Part shown: positions 1 to 7,091 of the stretch, in pieces
How positions within the stretch are numbered: the first letter of the stretch is position 1
Layout of the letters: every line of letters begins with the position of its first letter
Assembly: GCA_947588775.1 (NCBI GenBank)
Contig: CANPZQ010000040.1
Location: 1-13,613, forward strand
Direction: 5' to 3'
Source: an uncultured Clostridia bacterium
GTDB taxonomy: Bacteria > Bacillota > Clostridia > Oscillospirales > Ruminococcaceae
DNA: 13,613 bases
Notes under the pieces: model-generated
Database searches by the model: none
Seen by the model: only the letters and a program-made list of their open reading frames with translations
Told to the model about the DNA's origin: nothing
Program-made: the position numbers and the translations under genes

Positions 1-47
1 CCGCCCACCCAACTTTCGCGCCTCCCCCCCCGCTCCGCCCCCGCGCC
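1..47 (-). repeat. Family-1 palindrome, truncated by window edge
   Basis: C-rich on the + strand. It holds the end of the C-run core (CCGCCCACCC), the internal ACTTTCGCG block and the right arm ending CCCCGCGCC, all matching the right part of the complete copy at 936-1019. The left arm lies outside the window. Here '-' means the G-rich strand is the - strand. Confidence 0.8.
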
Positions 48-117
48 CCTCTTCCCCCACTTTCCCCATATACCAAAAGTATTATCCGCCCCGAAAATTA
101 CCCAAAGGAGAAAAAAT

Positions 118-735
118 ATGCTCACCCACCTGTTTTTTGACGTCGGTTCAACGCTTGTCGACGAGTCGCGGTGCGAGAAGGCAAGGTTCGAGGCGGCTCT
201 GTCGCAGCCCGGGTCGCCGCCGCGTGAGGTTTTCGAGGAGTGCGTCCGGCGGCACATTTTAGGGAGCGGCACGCCGATTAAGTCGGCGGCAGCGGAGTTC
301 GGACTGAGCCTGCCGCCATGGGATTCCTCCCTCGAAACCGTTTTTCCGGAGGCACCCGGCGTTCTTGAAAGGCTGTCAAAGCGGTACGCGCTCGGCGTAA
401 TCGCGAACCAGAGTGCCGGCTGTGAGAAGCGGCTCCGTGAGAGGGGAATCGGGAAGTTTTTCCGGACGTTTACGCTTTCCGCCGAGGCGGGAGTTGCGAA
501 GCCCGACCCGGAAATCTTTCTTATCGCGCTTCGGGAGGCGGGCTGCGCGCCCGAAAACGCCTGTATGATTGGCGACCGCCCCGACAACGACATCGCTCCC
601 GCCGCGTGCCTCGGGATGACCACGGTTTGGGTTCGGCGCGGGCTTTGTGCCGGCGTCGACCCGGCCTTGGCGGGGGCTGAGCCGGATTTTGTTGTGGATA
701 GTTTGCAAGGGGTTGAGAGGGTGCTGATGGATTGA
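118..735 (+). CDS. HAD-superfamily hydrolase (phosphatase-like)
   Basis: A 205-residue haloacid-dehalogenase-type hydrolase of the Rossmannoid phosphatase class, probably a cytosolic small-molecule phosphatase of unknown substrate. Motif I is FFDVGSTLVD with nucleophile Asp8. Motif II is Asn97-Gln-Ser99, motif III Lys128 in VAKPDPEIF, and motif IV is GDRPDND (Asp153, Asp158). The cap between residues 15 and 80 is short and helical (C1 type). The start is fixed by AAAGGAG seven bases before the ATG. The second Asp of the usual DxD is Gly10 here; DVGxT variants occur in natural HAD subfamilies, so activity is not excluded. A family-1 repeat begins seven bases after the stop. No promoter was recognised. 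The family is clear and the substrate is not. Confidence 0.9.
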   Translation: MLTHLFFDVGSTLVDESRCEKARFEAALSQPGSPPREVFEECVRRHILGSGTPIKSAAAEFGLSLPPWDSSLETVFPEAPGVLERLSKRYALGVIANQSAGCEKRLRERGIGKFFRTFTLSAEAGVAKPDPEIFLIALREAGCAPENACMIGDRPDNDIAPAACLGMTTVWVRRGLCAGVDPALAGAEPDFVVDSLQGVERVLMD

Positions 736-742
736 AAGGGTA

Positions 743-826
743 GTCGCGGCGAAGGGGGCGGGGAGGGAGGGCGGGTGGGGCGCAGTCGCTATGGCGGGCG
801 CAGATAGAAGCCCCATTCGCCGCGAC
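743..826 (+). repeat. Family-1 palindrome, G-rich strand forward
   Basis: Arms GTCGCGGCGAA...TTCGCCGCGAC are perfectly complementary and extended by GGGGC/GCCCC. The core at 760-780 has five runs of three or four G separated by single bases. The outermost arm base pair differs from other copies on both sides together. It lies seven bases after the HAD stop codon. Confidence 0.9.
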
Positions 827-868
827 GGGGGCTTAGCGGGAAGCCGCGGTAAACTGCCTCTTTCCGAA

Positions 869-930
869 GCCCGTCCCTCACCCACCCCCGCTCAGCCCCG
901 CAAGGGGGCTTCGGGGGGCGGGATTCGGGC
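869..930 (-). repeat. Family-2 palindrome, divergent copy
   Basis: On the - strand it reads GCCCGAATCCCG, then CCCCGAAGCC, then GGGTGAGGGACGGGC, matching the copies at 2514 and 12056 in order and spacing. The outer arms GCCCG/CGGGC are still complementary although their sequence has changed. It fills the space between two oppositely oriented family-1 copies, as the 2514 copy does. Confidence 0.75.
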
Positions 931-935
931 CGGGC

Positions 936-1019
936 GGCGCGGGGACGTCGCTAATTGGGCTTGCCCCACCCACCCGCCCGCCCGACTTTCGCGCTTTCCT
1001 CCCGCTCCGTCCCCGCGCC
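936..1019 (-). repeat. Family-1 palindrome, G-rich strand reverse
   Basis: Arms GGCGCGGGGACG...CGTCCCCGCGCC pair over 12 bases. The C-run core is at 964-983, followed by the family's ACTTTCGCG block. It is inverted relative to the copies at 743 and 1102 on either side. Confidence 0.9.
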
Positions 1020-1055
1020 TTCACCACGCCCCTGCCCCTCCCACCCATTCTGTTC

Positions 1056-1099
1056 CAAAAACTCTATCTTCTAACTCTCTATCTTCTACCCTCTAACAG
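1056..1099. repeat. Pyrimidine-rich linker with CTATCTTCTA repeats
   Basis: CTATCTTCTA occurs twice in tandem and ends CCCTCTAA. A near copy at 2350-2384 occupies the same position, between a C-oriented and a G-oriented family-1 element just upstream of the next gene. No promoter or coding signal was seen in it. Confidence 0.6.
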
Positions 1100-1101
1100 C
1101 A

Positions 1102-1183
1102 GCGCGGCGGAGAAAGCGGTCGGAGGCCGCGAAGCTTTGGGGGCGGGAGGGTGGGACCGACGCAGTAGCTTTCTCCGCCGCGC
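1102..1183 (+). repeat. Family-1 palindrome, G-rich strand forward
   Basis: The 16-base arm GCGCGGCGGAGAAAGC at 1102-1117 is exactly complementary to 1168-1183. The core at 1139-1155 is four G-runs with one-base loops, followed by ACCGACGCAG. It ends 65 bases before dusB, so it would be in the dusB leader if transcription comes from upstream. Confidence 0.92.
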
Positions 1184-1247
1184 GGTCCTTTGCGCACAAA
1201 CCATAACAACCCGCTCACCCCAACCACACCACACCTCGGAGGCCATC

Positions 1248-2216
1248 ATGAAAACCATCACCATCGGAAACGTGAAAATTGAACAGTCGGCCGCGCTAAG
1301 CCCGATGGCTTCCGTTGCGGACAGGGCGTACCGCGAAATTTGCCGCGAGTTCGGCGCAAGCTATCTCGTCAGCGAGATGGTTTCGGCGAAAGGGCTCTGC
1401 TACGGCGGCGCGGGCTCGCTTGAGCTGTGCGAGGTTTACCCATCGGAGCGGCCGTACGCTATTCAGCTTTTCGGCGAGGAGCCGGAGTTCATGGCGCGGG
1501 CGGTCGAAATCGTCAACCGCTTCCGTCCCGACATTATCGACATAAATATGGGCTGCCCCGTCGCGAAGGTAGTGAATCAGGGCGGCGGCTCGGCGTTGAT
1601 GAAAACGCCGCGGCTTGCCGCGGAGCTTGTAAAAGCGGCGGTTTCGCGCGCTGAATGCCCGGTAACGGTAAAAATCCGCTCGGGGTGGGACGAAAACAGC
1701 ATTAACGCACCCGAATTTGCCGCGTTGATGGAGCAGGCGGGCGCGGCGGCGGCAGCCGTACACCCGAGAACGCGAAAACAGCTATACAGCAGCCTTTCGG
1801 ACTGGTCAATAATAAAAAAAGTCAAGGAAGCCGTCAAAATCCCGGTAATCGGAAACGGCGACGTTCGTACGGGCGCGGATGCGAAAAGAATGTATCTCGA
1901 AACCGGCTGCGACCTCGTTTCGGTCGCAAGGGGCTCGAACGGGCGGCCGTGGGTGTTTAAACAGATAAGGCATTTTCTTGAAACGGGGGAGGAGCTTCCC
2001 GAGCCCGATTTGGAGGAAAAGCTGAAAATAATGCTTATGCACGTCGACCGACTGATTGAGTACAAGGGCGAGGACACCGGTATTCGCGAGGCGCGAAAGC
2101 TTGTCGCATGGTACTTAAAAGGCGTTCGCGGCTCCGCAAAAATCCGGGGCGCGGCGGGGGAAATTTCCTCGCGCGACGATATTCTCAGGATTTGCGGGAG
2201 GGTTTTGGGGGAGTAG
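1248..2216 (+). CDS. dusB: tRNA-dihydrouridine synthase, DusB type
   Basis: An FMN- and NADPH-dependent enzyme that reduces specific uridines in tRNA to dihydrouridine. It has 322 residues, the usual length. LSPMASVADRAYR near residue 17 is the FMN-binding start of the TIM barrel. INMGCP carries the catalytic Cys103, followed by GGGSALM; VKIRSGW, AVHPRTR, IGNGDV and VARGSNGRPW are the other Dus flavin/phosphate-binding blocks. The helical C-terminal tRNA-binding domain starts near residue 240. The start is the ATG five bases after GGAGG; the open frame continues upstream to 1137 only through repeat sequence. The dusB paralogue assignment follows from length and motifs and is less certain than the family. 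It is flanked on both sides by repeat clusters rather than by the nifR3/ntr genes seen in other bacteria. Confidence 0.95.
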   Translation: MKTITIGNVKIEQSAALSPMASVADRAYREICREFGASYLVSEMVSAKGLCYGGAGSLELCEVYPSERPYAIQLFGEEPEFMARAVEIVNRFRPDIIDINMGCPVAKVVNQGGGSALMKTPRLAAELVKAAVSRAECPVTVKIRSGWDENSINAPEFAALMEQAGAAAAAVHPRTRKQLYSSLSDWSIIKKVKEAVKIPVIGNGDVRTGADAKRMYLETGCDLVSVARGSNGRPWVFKQIRHFLETGEELPEPDLEEKLKIMLMHVDRLIEYKGEDTGIREARKLVAWYLKGVRGSAKIRGAAGEISSRDDILRICGRVLGE

Positions 2217-2251
2217 GAGCCGGCTTGAACGGAGATTTCTGCTGAATCCCC

Positions 2252-2333
2252 GGCGCGGGGACTGCGCTGGCTTGCGCGCCCCACCCGCCCGCCCACCCGA
2301 CCTTGTACGTTGTCCCCGCGCAGTCCCCGCGCC
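2252..2333 (-). repeat. Family-1 palindrome, G-rich strand reverse
   Basis: The arm GGCGCGGGGACTGCGC (2252-2267) is exactly complementary to 2318-2333. This 16-base arm differs from that of its neighbour at 2386 at many positions. The C-run core is at 2279-2298. It begins 35 bases after the dusB stop. Confidence 0.92.
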
Positions 2334-2349
2334 TGCTCTGTGCAAACAT

Positions 2350-2384
2350 TCCATCTTCTAACGTTCTATATTCTATCCTCTAAA
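2350..2384. repeat. Pyrimidine-rich linker, second copy
   Basis: CCATCTTCTAAC, then TTCTATATTCTA, then TCCTCTAAA: the same degenerate 12-base pattern as at 1056-1099, again between family-1 elements in C-then-G order. Confidence 0.55.
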
Positions 2385-2385
2385 A

Positions 2386-2468
2386 GCGCGGCGGAGAAAG
2401 CGGGGAGGATAGTGCGAAATTATGGGGGCGGGTGGGTGGGACCGACGCAGGAGCTTTCTCCGCCGCGC
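2386..2468 (+). repeat. Family-1 palindrome, G-rich strand forward
   Basis: Arms 2386-2401 and 2453-2468 are exactly complementary over 16 bases and identical to the arms at 1102. The core GGGGGCGGGTGGGTGGG (2424-2440) is among the strongest G-quadruplex types by rule: four runs with one-base loops. Confidence 0.92.
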
Positions 2469-2513
2469 GGTCGGTTACGCGGGAGCCGAAGCTATCCGCG
2501 CGCCCAATCCCTC

Positions 2514-2574
2514 GCCTGAGCCGAATCCCGCTCCCCGGAGCCAAAGGCGGAGCGGGGGCGGGTGAGGCTCAGGC
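2514..2574 (+). repeat. Family-2 palindrome
   Basis: Outer arms GCCTGAGCC and GGCTCAGGC are perfect inverted repeats. Inside, CGCTCC and GGAGCG form a nested pair. The sequence matches the reverse complement of 12056-12116 closely and in equal length (61 bp). Confidence 0.85.
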
Positions 2575-2615
2575 TTTGGGCGTTGCTGTAAGCCGAAATT
2601 CCGTGCAAAATCCCC

Positions 2616-2697
2616 GGCGCGGGGACTGCGCTAACTCGTGCGCCCCACCCGCCCGCCCACCCACCCTTGCACTTTACCCCCGCTCCGTCCCCGCGCC
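2616..2697 (-). repeat. Family-1 palindrome, G-rich strand reverse
   Basis: The outer 11 bases of the arms, GGCGCGGGGAC/GTCCCCGCGCC, are complementary; the inner arm is imperfect, as at 936. The C-run core at 2643-2666 has six runs. It ends 49 bases before the nif3 start. Confidence 0.9.
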
Positions 2698-2746
2698 TAT
2701 CCCGCAAAAAATCTCAACTTTCAACCTCGAAAGGAGCACCTACACC

Positions 2747-3526
2747 ATGCCCAAAATCAATGAAATCTACGCCTATCTTAACACCCTCGCGCCGTTTCGC
2801 AATCAGGCCGGCTTCGACAACAGCGGCCTCTGCGTCGGCGACGGCGAAGCCGATACCGAAAAGATCCTTCTCGCGCTCGACGCGACCAACGCGGTCGTCG
2901 ACGAGGCCGCAAAGAGGGGCTGCCGGCTTATCGTCACACACCACCCCGCCATCTTTCACGCGATGAAGCACCTCGACACGTCGTACCCCGCCGCGCGCGC
3001 CCTTTCAAAGGGAATAGCCTGCATAGGCTGCCACACCAGCCTCGACAGCGCGGCATACGGCGTCAGCGACATGATGGTCGACGTTCTGGGGTTTGAAAAT
3101 TTAGGTGTCGTGCCGTATATAAACCGCCGCGACCCCGAAAACGGCTCCCCGGTCGGCTACGGCGCAATGGCGAAATGCCCCGAGATGTCCCCGCGCGAGC
3201 TCTGCGAACGCGCCGCAAAGGCGTTCGATTCCGCCGCAGTCAGATGGGTTGACGGCGGCAGAAAAATCGATACCGTCGCATGCGGCTCCGGCTCCTGTTC
3301 CGAGATTATGCATGACGCATATGAAAAGGGCGCGCAGGCGGTAATTACCGCCGACGTAAAGCTCGACGTATTTTTGGAGGCTTCGCGAATCGGAATGACC
3401 CTTATCGACGCGGGACATTACGAAACCGAGGCAATCGCGCTTCCTTACCTGAAGAAAAAGCTTGAGGAACGCTTCGCGGCGGAATGCATTATTACCTCCG
3501 CCGACAGGGTGGTAAAGGGACTCTGA
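2747..3526 (+). CDS. Nif3-like dinuclear metal center protein (DUF34)
   Basis: A 259-residue member of the Nif3/YqfO/YbgI family: cytosolic, toroidal hexamer, two metal ions per subunit, proposed GTP cyclohydrolase 1 type 2-like or metal-insertion roles, true function unsettled. The metal ligands are visible: THHP (His65, His66), HTSLD (His96, Asp100) and GHYETE (His224, Glu228). The length is the short form without the PII-like insert of B. subtilis YqfO. The start is the ATG ten bases after AAAGGAG; the frame upstream of it is repeat DNA. rqcH begins 42 bases downstream, so the two are probably co-transcribed. In many Bacillota nif3 is next to trmK; here it is not. Confidence 0.93.
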   Translation: MPKINEIYAYLNTLAPFRNQAGFDNSGLCVGDGEADTEKILLALDATNAVVDEAAKRGCRLIVTHHPAIFHAMKHLDTSYPAARALSKGIACIGCHTSLDSAAYGVSDMMVDVLGFENLGVVPYINRRDPENGSPVGYGAMAKCPEMSPRELCERAAKAFDSAAVRWVDGGRKIDTVACGSGSCSEIMHDAYEKGAQAVITADVKLDVFLEASRIGMTLIDAGHYETEAIALPYLKKKLEERFAAECIITSADRVVKGL

Positions 3527-3532
3527 ATTTTC

Positions 3533-3547
3533 CGGGAGCAGCTCCCG
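3533..3547. other. Small hairpin between nif3 and rqcH
   Basis: CGGGAG-CAG-CTCCCG is a six-pair stem with a three-base loop. No U-run follows, so it is unlikely to terminate transcription; it may be an mRNA stability or processing element. Confidence 0.5.
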
Positions 3548-3568
3548 CATTAAACCGAGGTGATAAAA

Positions 3569-5302
3569 ATGGCTCTTGACGGCGTATATCTTAGCCTTAT
3601 AAAAAAGGAGCTTTCGGCGACGCTTATAAATTCGCGGGTGGATAAAATCCATCAGCCCTCCCGCGACTGCGTTGTAATAACGCTGCGAACGCAGGGATTC
3701 GGGAACAAAAAGCTCCTTCTTTCGTCGTCGGCGGGAACCGCGCGGGTTCATTTTACCGAGCGCGAGCCCGAAAACCCAAAGACTCCGCCGATGTTCTGCA
3801 TGCTCTTAAGAAAGCATATCGGTGCGGGAAAGCTCGTCGCAATAAGGCAGGACGGCTTTGAGAGAATCCTCTTTTTCGACTTCGAGGCGACCGACGAGCT
3901 CGGCGACAGGGTGACATTGACCCTTGCCGCGGAAATTATGGGAAGATGCTCAAATATCCTGCTTATCGGCCCGAACGGCAGGGTAATCGACGCAATAAAG
4001 CGCGTGAGCGAGGATATGTCGCGGGTGCGAAGAATCCTTCCGGGGATTGAATATACCCTCCCGCCGAAGGAGGAGCGGCTTAACCCCCTCGATTTTTCGG
4101 AGGAGGAGATGTTCACGCGGCTTTCGGGACAGACGGCGGAGCTTTCAAAGGCACTTGTCAGAGTTTTTGAGGGCATTTCTCCGATAATCGCGCGGGAGGC
4201 GGCGTTTTTCGCGCTCAGAGGAGGCGAAAAGCCCGCCGGGGAGCTTTCTGACGACGAAAAGACAAGGCTTTCGTGGTTCTTTAAGGACGTTTCGGGAAAG
4301 CTCTCCAAAGGCGAGAACAGATACTATATCTTAAAAGAGCGCGACGGAAGAATGCGCGACTTCGCGTTTATAAAGATAAATCAGTACGGAAGCCTTATGT
4401 TCGACCGAGAGTTTGAATCGCCCTCCGCGCTTCTGGACGCGTTTTACTCCGAGCGGGACGTTCTGGCGCAGACAAAGCAGCGCGCCGACGACCTCTTCAA
4501 GCTTCTCGTTTCCCTGAGCGAAAGAATCCGCCGAAGGGTTTCGGCGCAAAAGCTCGAGCTTGAGGAATGCCGAGGCCGCGACGAATACCGAATCAAGGGC
4601 GACCTTATTATGGCGAATTTATATAAGCTTGAAAAGGGAATGACGGTATGCCGGCTTGAAAACTTCTACGAGGAGGGCTCGCCGGAGGTTGAAATCTCCC
4701 TCGACGCGAGGCTTACGCCGTCGCAGAACGCGCAGAGATACTATTCCGAATACCGAAAGGCCGACACCGCCGACAAAATGCTTCGCGGGCTTATCGAAAA
4801 GGGAGAGCAGGAGGAAAAGTACATCGACTCGGTTTTCGATTCGCTTTCAAGGGCAACTCAGGAGGCGGAGCTTTCGGAAATTCGCGCGGAGCTCTGCGAG
4901 CAGGGGTATATAAAAGCCCGACGAAACGCCCCGAAACAGCCGAAGGCCCTGCCGCCGCTCGAATATACGTCGTCGGACGGCTTTAAGATTCTTGCGGGAA
5001 GAAACAACCGCCAAAACGACATGCTCACCCTTAAAATCGCGGCGAAATCCGACATATGGCTGCACGTCAGGAACATGACGGGGGCGCATGTGATAATACG
5101 CCGCGACGGGCTTGAGCCGCCGGAGAGCACCATAATTGAGGCCGCGAAGATTGCGGTAAAAAATTCCTCCGCTAAAAACGGCTCGAACGTGCCGGTGGAC
5201 TATACGGAGGCAAGATTTGTCAAAAAGCCGTCCGGGGCGAAGCCGGGAATGGTTATCTATACCGACCAGCACACCGTTTACGTCACGCCGGACGAGGAAT
5301 AA
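3569..5302 (+). CDS. rqcH: RqcH, ribosome quality-control NFACT protein
   Basis: Bacterial homologue of Rqc2/NEMF (older names FbpA, YloA). It binds the stalled 50S peptidyl-tRNA complex and recruits tRNA-Ala to add C-terminal alanine tails that mark the nascent chain for ClpXP. The 577 residues show the full layout: NFACT-N from MALDGVYLS (1) to about 170, helix-hairpin-helix and a charged coiled-coil middle (about 290-440), and NFACT-R (about 462-577) with SSDGFKILAGRN, DIWLHVRNMTGAHVII and KPGMV.YT. The Asp-Arg pair that contacts tRNA in characterised proteins aligns with Glu98-Arg99 in GFERILFF. The ATG at 3569 is chosen because GAGGTGA sits at normal spacing; the in-frame GTG at 3560 overlaps that site. 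A membrane-protein gene follows after 20 bases. Confidence 0.95.
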   Translation: MALDGVYLSLIKKELSATLINSRVDKIHQPSRDCVVITLRTQGFGNKKLLLSSSAGTARVHFTEREPENPKTPPMFCMLLRKHIGAGKLVAIRQDGFERILFFDFEATDELGDRVTLTLAAEIMGRCSNILLIGPNGRVIDAIKRVSEDMSRVRRILPGIEYTLPPKEERLNPLDFSEEEMFTRLSGQTAELSKALVRVFEGISPIIAREAAFFALRGGEKPAGELSDDEKTRLSWFFKDVSGKLSKGENRYYILKERDGRMRDFAFIKINQYGSLMFDREFESPSALLDAFYSERDVLAQTKQRADDLFKLLVSLSERIRRRVSAQKLELEECRGRDEYRIKGDLIMANLYKLEKGMTVCRLENFYEEGSPEVEISLDARLTPSQNAQRYYSEYRKADTADKMLRGLIEKGEQEEKYIDSVFDSLSRATQEAELSEIRAELCEQGYIKARRNAPKQPKALPPLEYTSSDGFKILAGRNNRQNDMLTLKIAAKSDIWLHVRNMTGAHVIIRRDGLEPPESTIIEAAKIAVKNSSAKNGSNVPVDYTEARFVKKPSGAKPGMVIYTDQHTVYVTPDEE

Positions 5303-5322
5303 AAAAAGGGGGAGCGCGGAAA

Positions 5323-5679
5323 ATGAACTCAAATCTCGGGCCGAGGCTTAAAAAGTCGTGGCCGTATATGCTCGTTACGTTTTTGTTCTATACGGTGACG
5401 CCCTTTGCGGCGGCGTGTATAGAGCTTTCGACAGGCGCGCCGGCGGGGACGCTCTTTAACCTCACGCCGATTCTTGATTGCTGCGTTTCCGTCGCAATCG
5501 GCTACTTTTACGGAAAACGCTGCGCGCGCGACCCGATTATGCCGCTGTTTTGCGGGGCGGCGTTTCTGATTGAGATGGCGGTTTATTACGGGGCGAGCGC
5601 GTGGATTTATGTGCCGCTGGCCGCGCTTTCGTCGTTTATCGGGCAGTGCTTCGGGAATCTTTATGCTAACAGGGGGTAG
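5323..5679 (+). CDS. Small integral membrane protein, unknown
   Basis: 118 residues with four hydrophobic segments near 14-35, 45-64, 72-90 and 93-115, a basic N-terminus (RLKKSW) and basic loop KRCARD, suggesting a polytopic inner-membrane protein with N-terminus inside. GGGGGAG lies before the ATG, 20 bases after the rqcH stop, so it is probably translated from the rqcH transcript. I do not recognise the family, and no catalytic motif is evident. The small size and Gly/Ala-rich helices resemble accessory membrane proteins, but that is only an impression. A family-1 repeat starts 12 bases after its stop. Confidence 0.8.
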   Translation: MNSNLGPRLKKSWPYMLVTFLFYTVTPFAAACIELSTGAPAGTLFNLTPILDCCVSVAIGYFYGKRCARDPIMPLFCGAAFLIEMAVYYGASAWIYVPLAALSSFIGQCFGNLYANRG

Positions 5680-5691
5680 ATTAGGATGAGA

Positions 5692-5773
5692 GGCGCGGGA
5701 GGGGTGCGGGGGAGGAGGGCGGGTGGGGCGCGGGTGCCCGTGGAAGGCGCGAAAGGAGCACCCCTCCCGCGCC
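5692..5773 (+). repeat. Family-1 palindrome, G-rich strand forward
   Basis: The arm GGCGCGGGAGGGGTGC (5692-5707) is exactly complementary to 5758-5773: a third arm sequence with intact pairing. G-runs lie at 5708-5728. It forms the left third of a 225 bp composite repeated at 7314-7538. Confidence 0.92.
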
Positions 5774-5837
5774 GGACCTTGAGCCGCAAAGCCCGGGCTT
5801 TTGCAGGCAGCGAAAACGCGGTATTCTGCGCAGCCCC
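5774..5837. repeat. Hairpin linker of composite repeat, copy 1
   Basis: It contains the hairpin GCAAAGCC-CG-GGCTTTTGC (one mismatch) and then ATTCTGCGCAGCCCC just before the next palindrome. It aligns along its length with 7395-7459, with the hairpin stem conserved. Confidence 0.75.
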
Positions 5838-5916
5838 GCGCGGCGAAGGAGCTGCCTCCTGCGCCCACCCACCCGCCCGCCCACCCTTCTTTTGTACCCC
5901 CGCTCCTTCGCCGCGC
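5838..5916 (-). repeat. Family-1 palindrome, G-rich strand reverse
   Basis: The arm GCGCGGCGAAGGAGC (5838-5852) is exactly complementary to 5902-5916. The C-run core at 5864-5886 has six runs with one-base spacers. It ends 41 bases before the pheA start. Confidence 0.92.
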
Positions 5917-5957
5917 TTCCATGCGCCCAAACATCAACCCAGAAATTGGAGGACACA

Positions 5958-7091
5958 ATGAAAATCGAGAAAATCCGGGAAGAAATCGACAACCTTGACA
6001 AAAGCCTTTTGCCCATTCTTTTAAAAAGAATGGAGCTCTGCGAGCGCGCCGCCGAAACGGGAGAGCTGACCCCCGCGGAAATAAAGTCGCGGGAGCGGGA
6101 ACTCCTTAAATGGGCGAGCGGGCAGGGCGGAGAGCTTGAGCTTTACGTCCACCGCTTCTACAGCTCGCTCTTTGAGCTCGGAAGAGCCTACCGCGAAACG
6201 CGCTCGCCGCTCGGCGGTAAGGTTCGCGGGGAAATCAACGCCGCGCTTTCCGAAGATACCGGGGAATTCCCCGAAACGGGAATGATAGCCGTCCAGGGGG
6301 TAGAGGGCGCAAATTCGCAGATGGCGGCGGACAGCCTCTTTCCGCGCGGAAGCCTCATCTTCTTCAAGAGCTTCGAGGCGGTATTCGACGCGGTGGAAAG
6401 CGGGCTTTGCCGCTTCGGGGTCCTGCCGATTGAAAACAGCTCCAACGGCTCGGTTCGCGCAAACTATGAGCTTCTGAACCGAAAGAACGTAAAGATTGTC
6501 CGCTCGACCCGCCTCTGTATTCGCCATGAGCTTCTGGCGAAGCCGGGAGTTACGCTTGAACAAATCCGCGAAATACGCTCCCATGAGCAGGCTCTCGGGC
6601 AGTGCTCGGAATTTCTTAAAAGTCTTGGCGACAAAGTTAAGATAACGCCCTGCGCGAATACCGCGATGGCGGCGGAGCTCGCTTCGCACTCGGAAAGCGG
6701 GGAGATTGCGGCGATAGCCTCCCACCCGGCATGCGAGCTGTACGGGCTCGTGCCGATTGCGGAGAACATCCAGAACAGCGACAACAACTATACCCGCTTC
6801 ATCTGCATTTCCCGCAACTGCGAGATTTACCCAGGCTCGGACAGAATCAGCCTCATTCTTGCCCTCAAACACCGCCCCGGCGCGCTCTATGAAATCCTCG
6901 CGAGGCTTACCGCCCTTGAAATAAACCTTATTAAGCTTGAAAGCTGCCCGATTGTCGGCCACGACTTTGAGTTTTTGTTCTTCTTCGAGATGCAGGGCTC
7001 GGTTCGCGACCCGCGCGTTGCGGCGATGCTTGAAAGTCTGGAGCAGAGCTGCGAGAGCTTTAAGTTTTTGGGGAATTATTCGGAGAGTTAG
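5958..7091 (+). CDS. pheA: PheA: chorismate mutase-prephenate dehydratase-ACT
   Basis: A 377-residue bifunctional enzyme of phenylalanine synthesis: chorismate to prephenate, then to phenylpyruvate. The AroQ-type mutase domain (1-80) begins IREEIDNLDKSL. The prephenate dehydratase domain (109-287) has GVLPIENSSNGSV, SHEQALGQC and the catalytic TRF at 279-281. The ACT domain (296-375) has PGALYEIL and ESCP (328-331) in place of the Phe-binding ESRP. Aligned by eye to E. coli PheA, Arg11, Arg28, Arg51 and Glu52 are kept (Arg7, Arg24, Arg47, Glu48), but Lys39, Asp48 and Gln88 become Gly35, Ser44 and Arg79, so mutase activity is doubtful. The start is the ATG after TTGGAGG. The leader is a repeat cluster; no T-box or attenuator was seen. 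The stop codon overlaps the next repeat by one base. Confidence 0.94.
   Translation: MKIEKIREEIDNLDKSLLPILLKRMELCERAAETGELTPAEIKSRERELLKWASGQGGELELYVHRFYSSLFELGRAYRETRSPLGGKVRGEINAALSEDTGEFPETGMIAVQGVEGANSQMAADSLFPRGSLIFFKSFEAVFDAVESGLCRFGVLPIENSSNGSVRANYELLNRKNVKIVRSTRLCIRHELLAKPGVTLEQIREIRSHEQALGQCSEFLKSLGDKVKITPCANTAMAAELASHSESGEIAAIASHPACELYGLVPIAENIQNSDNNYTRFICISRNCEIYPGSDRISLILALKHRPGALYEILARLTALEINLIKLESCPIVGHDFEFLFFFEMQGSVRDPRVAAMLESLEQSCESFKFLGNYSES

Noticed and set aside
1..117. Promoter for the HAD gene (TATTAT near 80)
   Set aside because: No -35-like hexamer at suitable spacing; upstream sequence is a C-rich repeat end.
376..885. - strand open frame across the HAD gene and repeats
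   Set aside because: Low-complexity Arg/Pro-rich translation, no ribosome site, overlaps a real gene.
791..1096. Pro/Arg/Ser-rich + strand frame in the HAD-dusB gap
   Set aside because: It translates only repeat DNA; the other frames across these repeats are also open, and no Shine-Dalgarno precedes it.
743..1183. CRISPR array from the regularly spaced ~80 bp repeats
   Set aside because: Repeats are too long, inverted relative to each other, with linkers that are themselves repeated; no cas genes.
2514..2574. tRNA-like pieces in family 2 (CGAATCCCG, GGAGCCA), suggesting a tRNA gene or tRNA-derived element
   Set aside because: No intact T-arm, anticodon arm or acceptor pairing could be assembled, and the other copies do not keep GCCA.
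5917..5957. T-box or attenuator controlling pheA
   Set aside because: Only 41 bases separate the repeat from the start codon; no T-box core, leader peptide or terminator was found.
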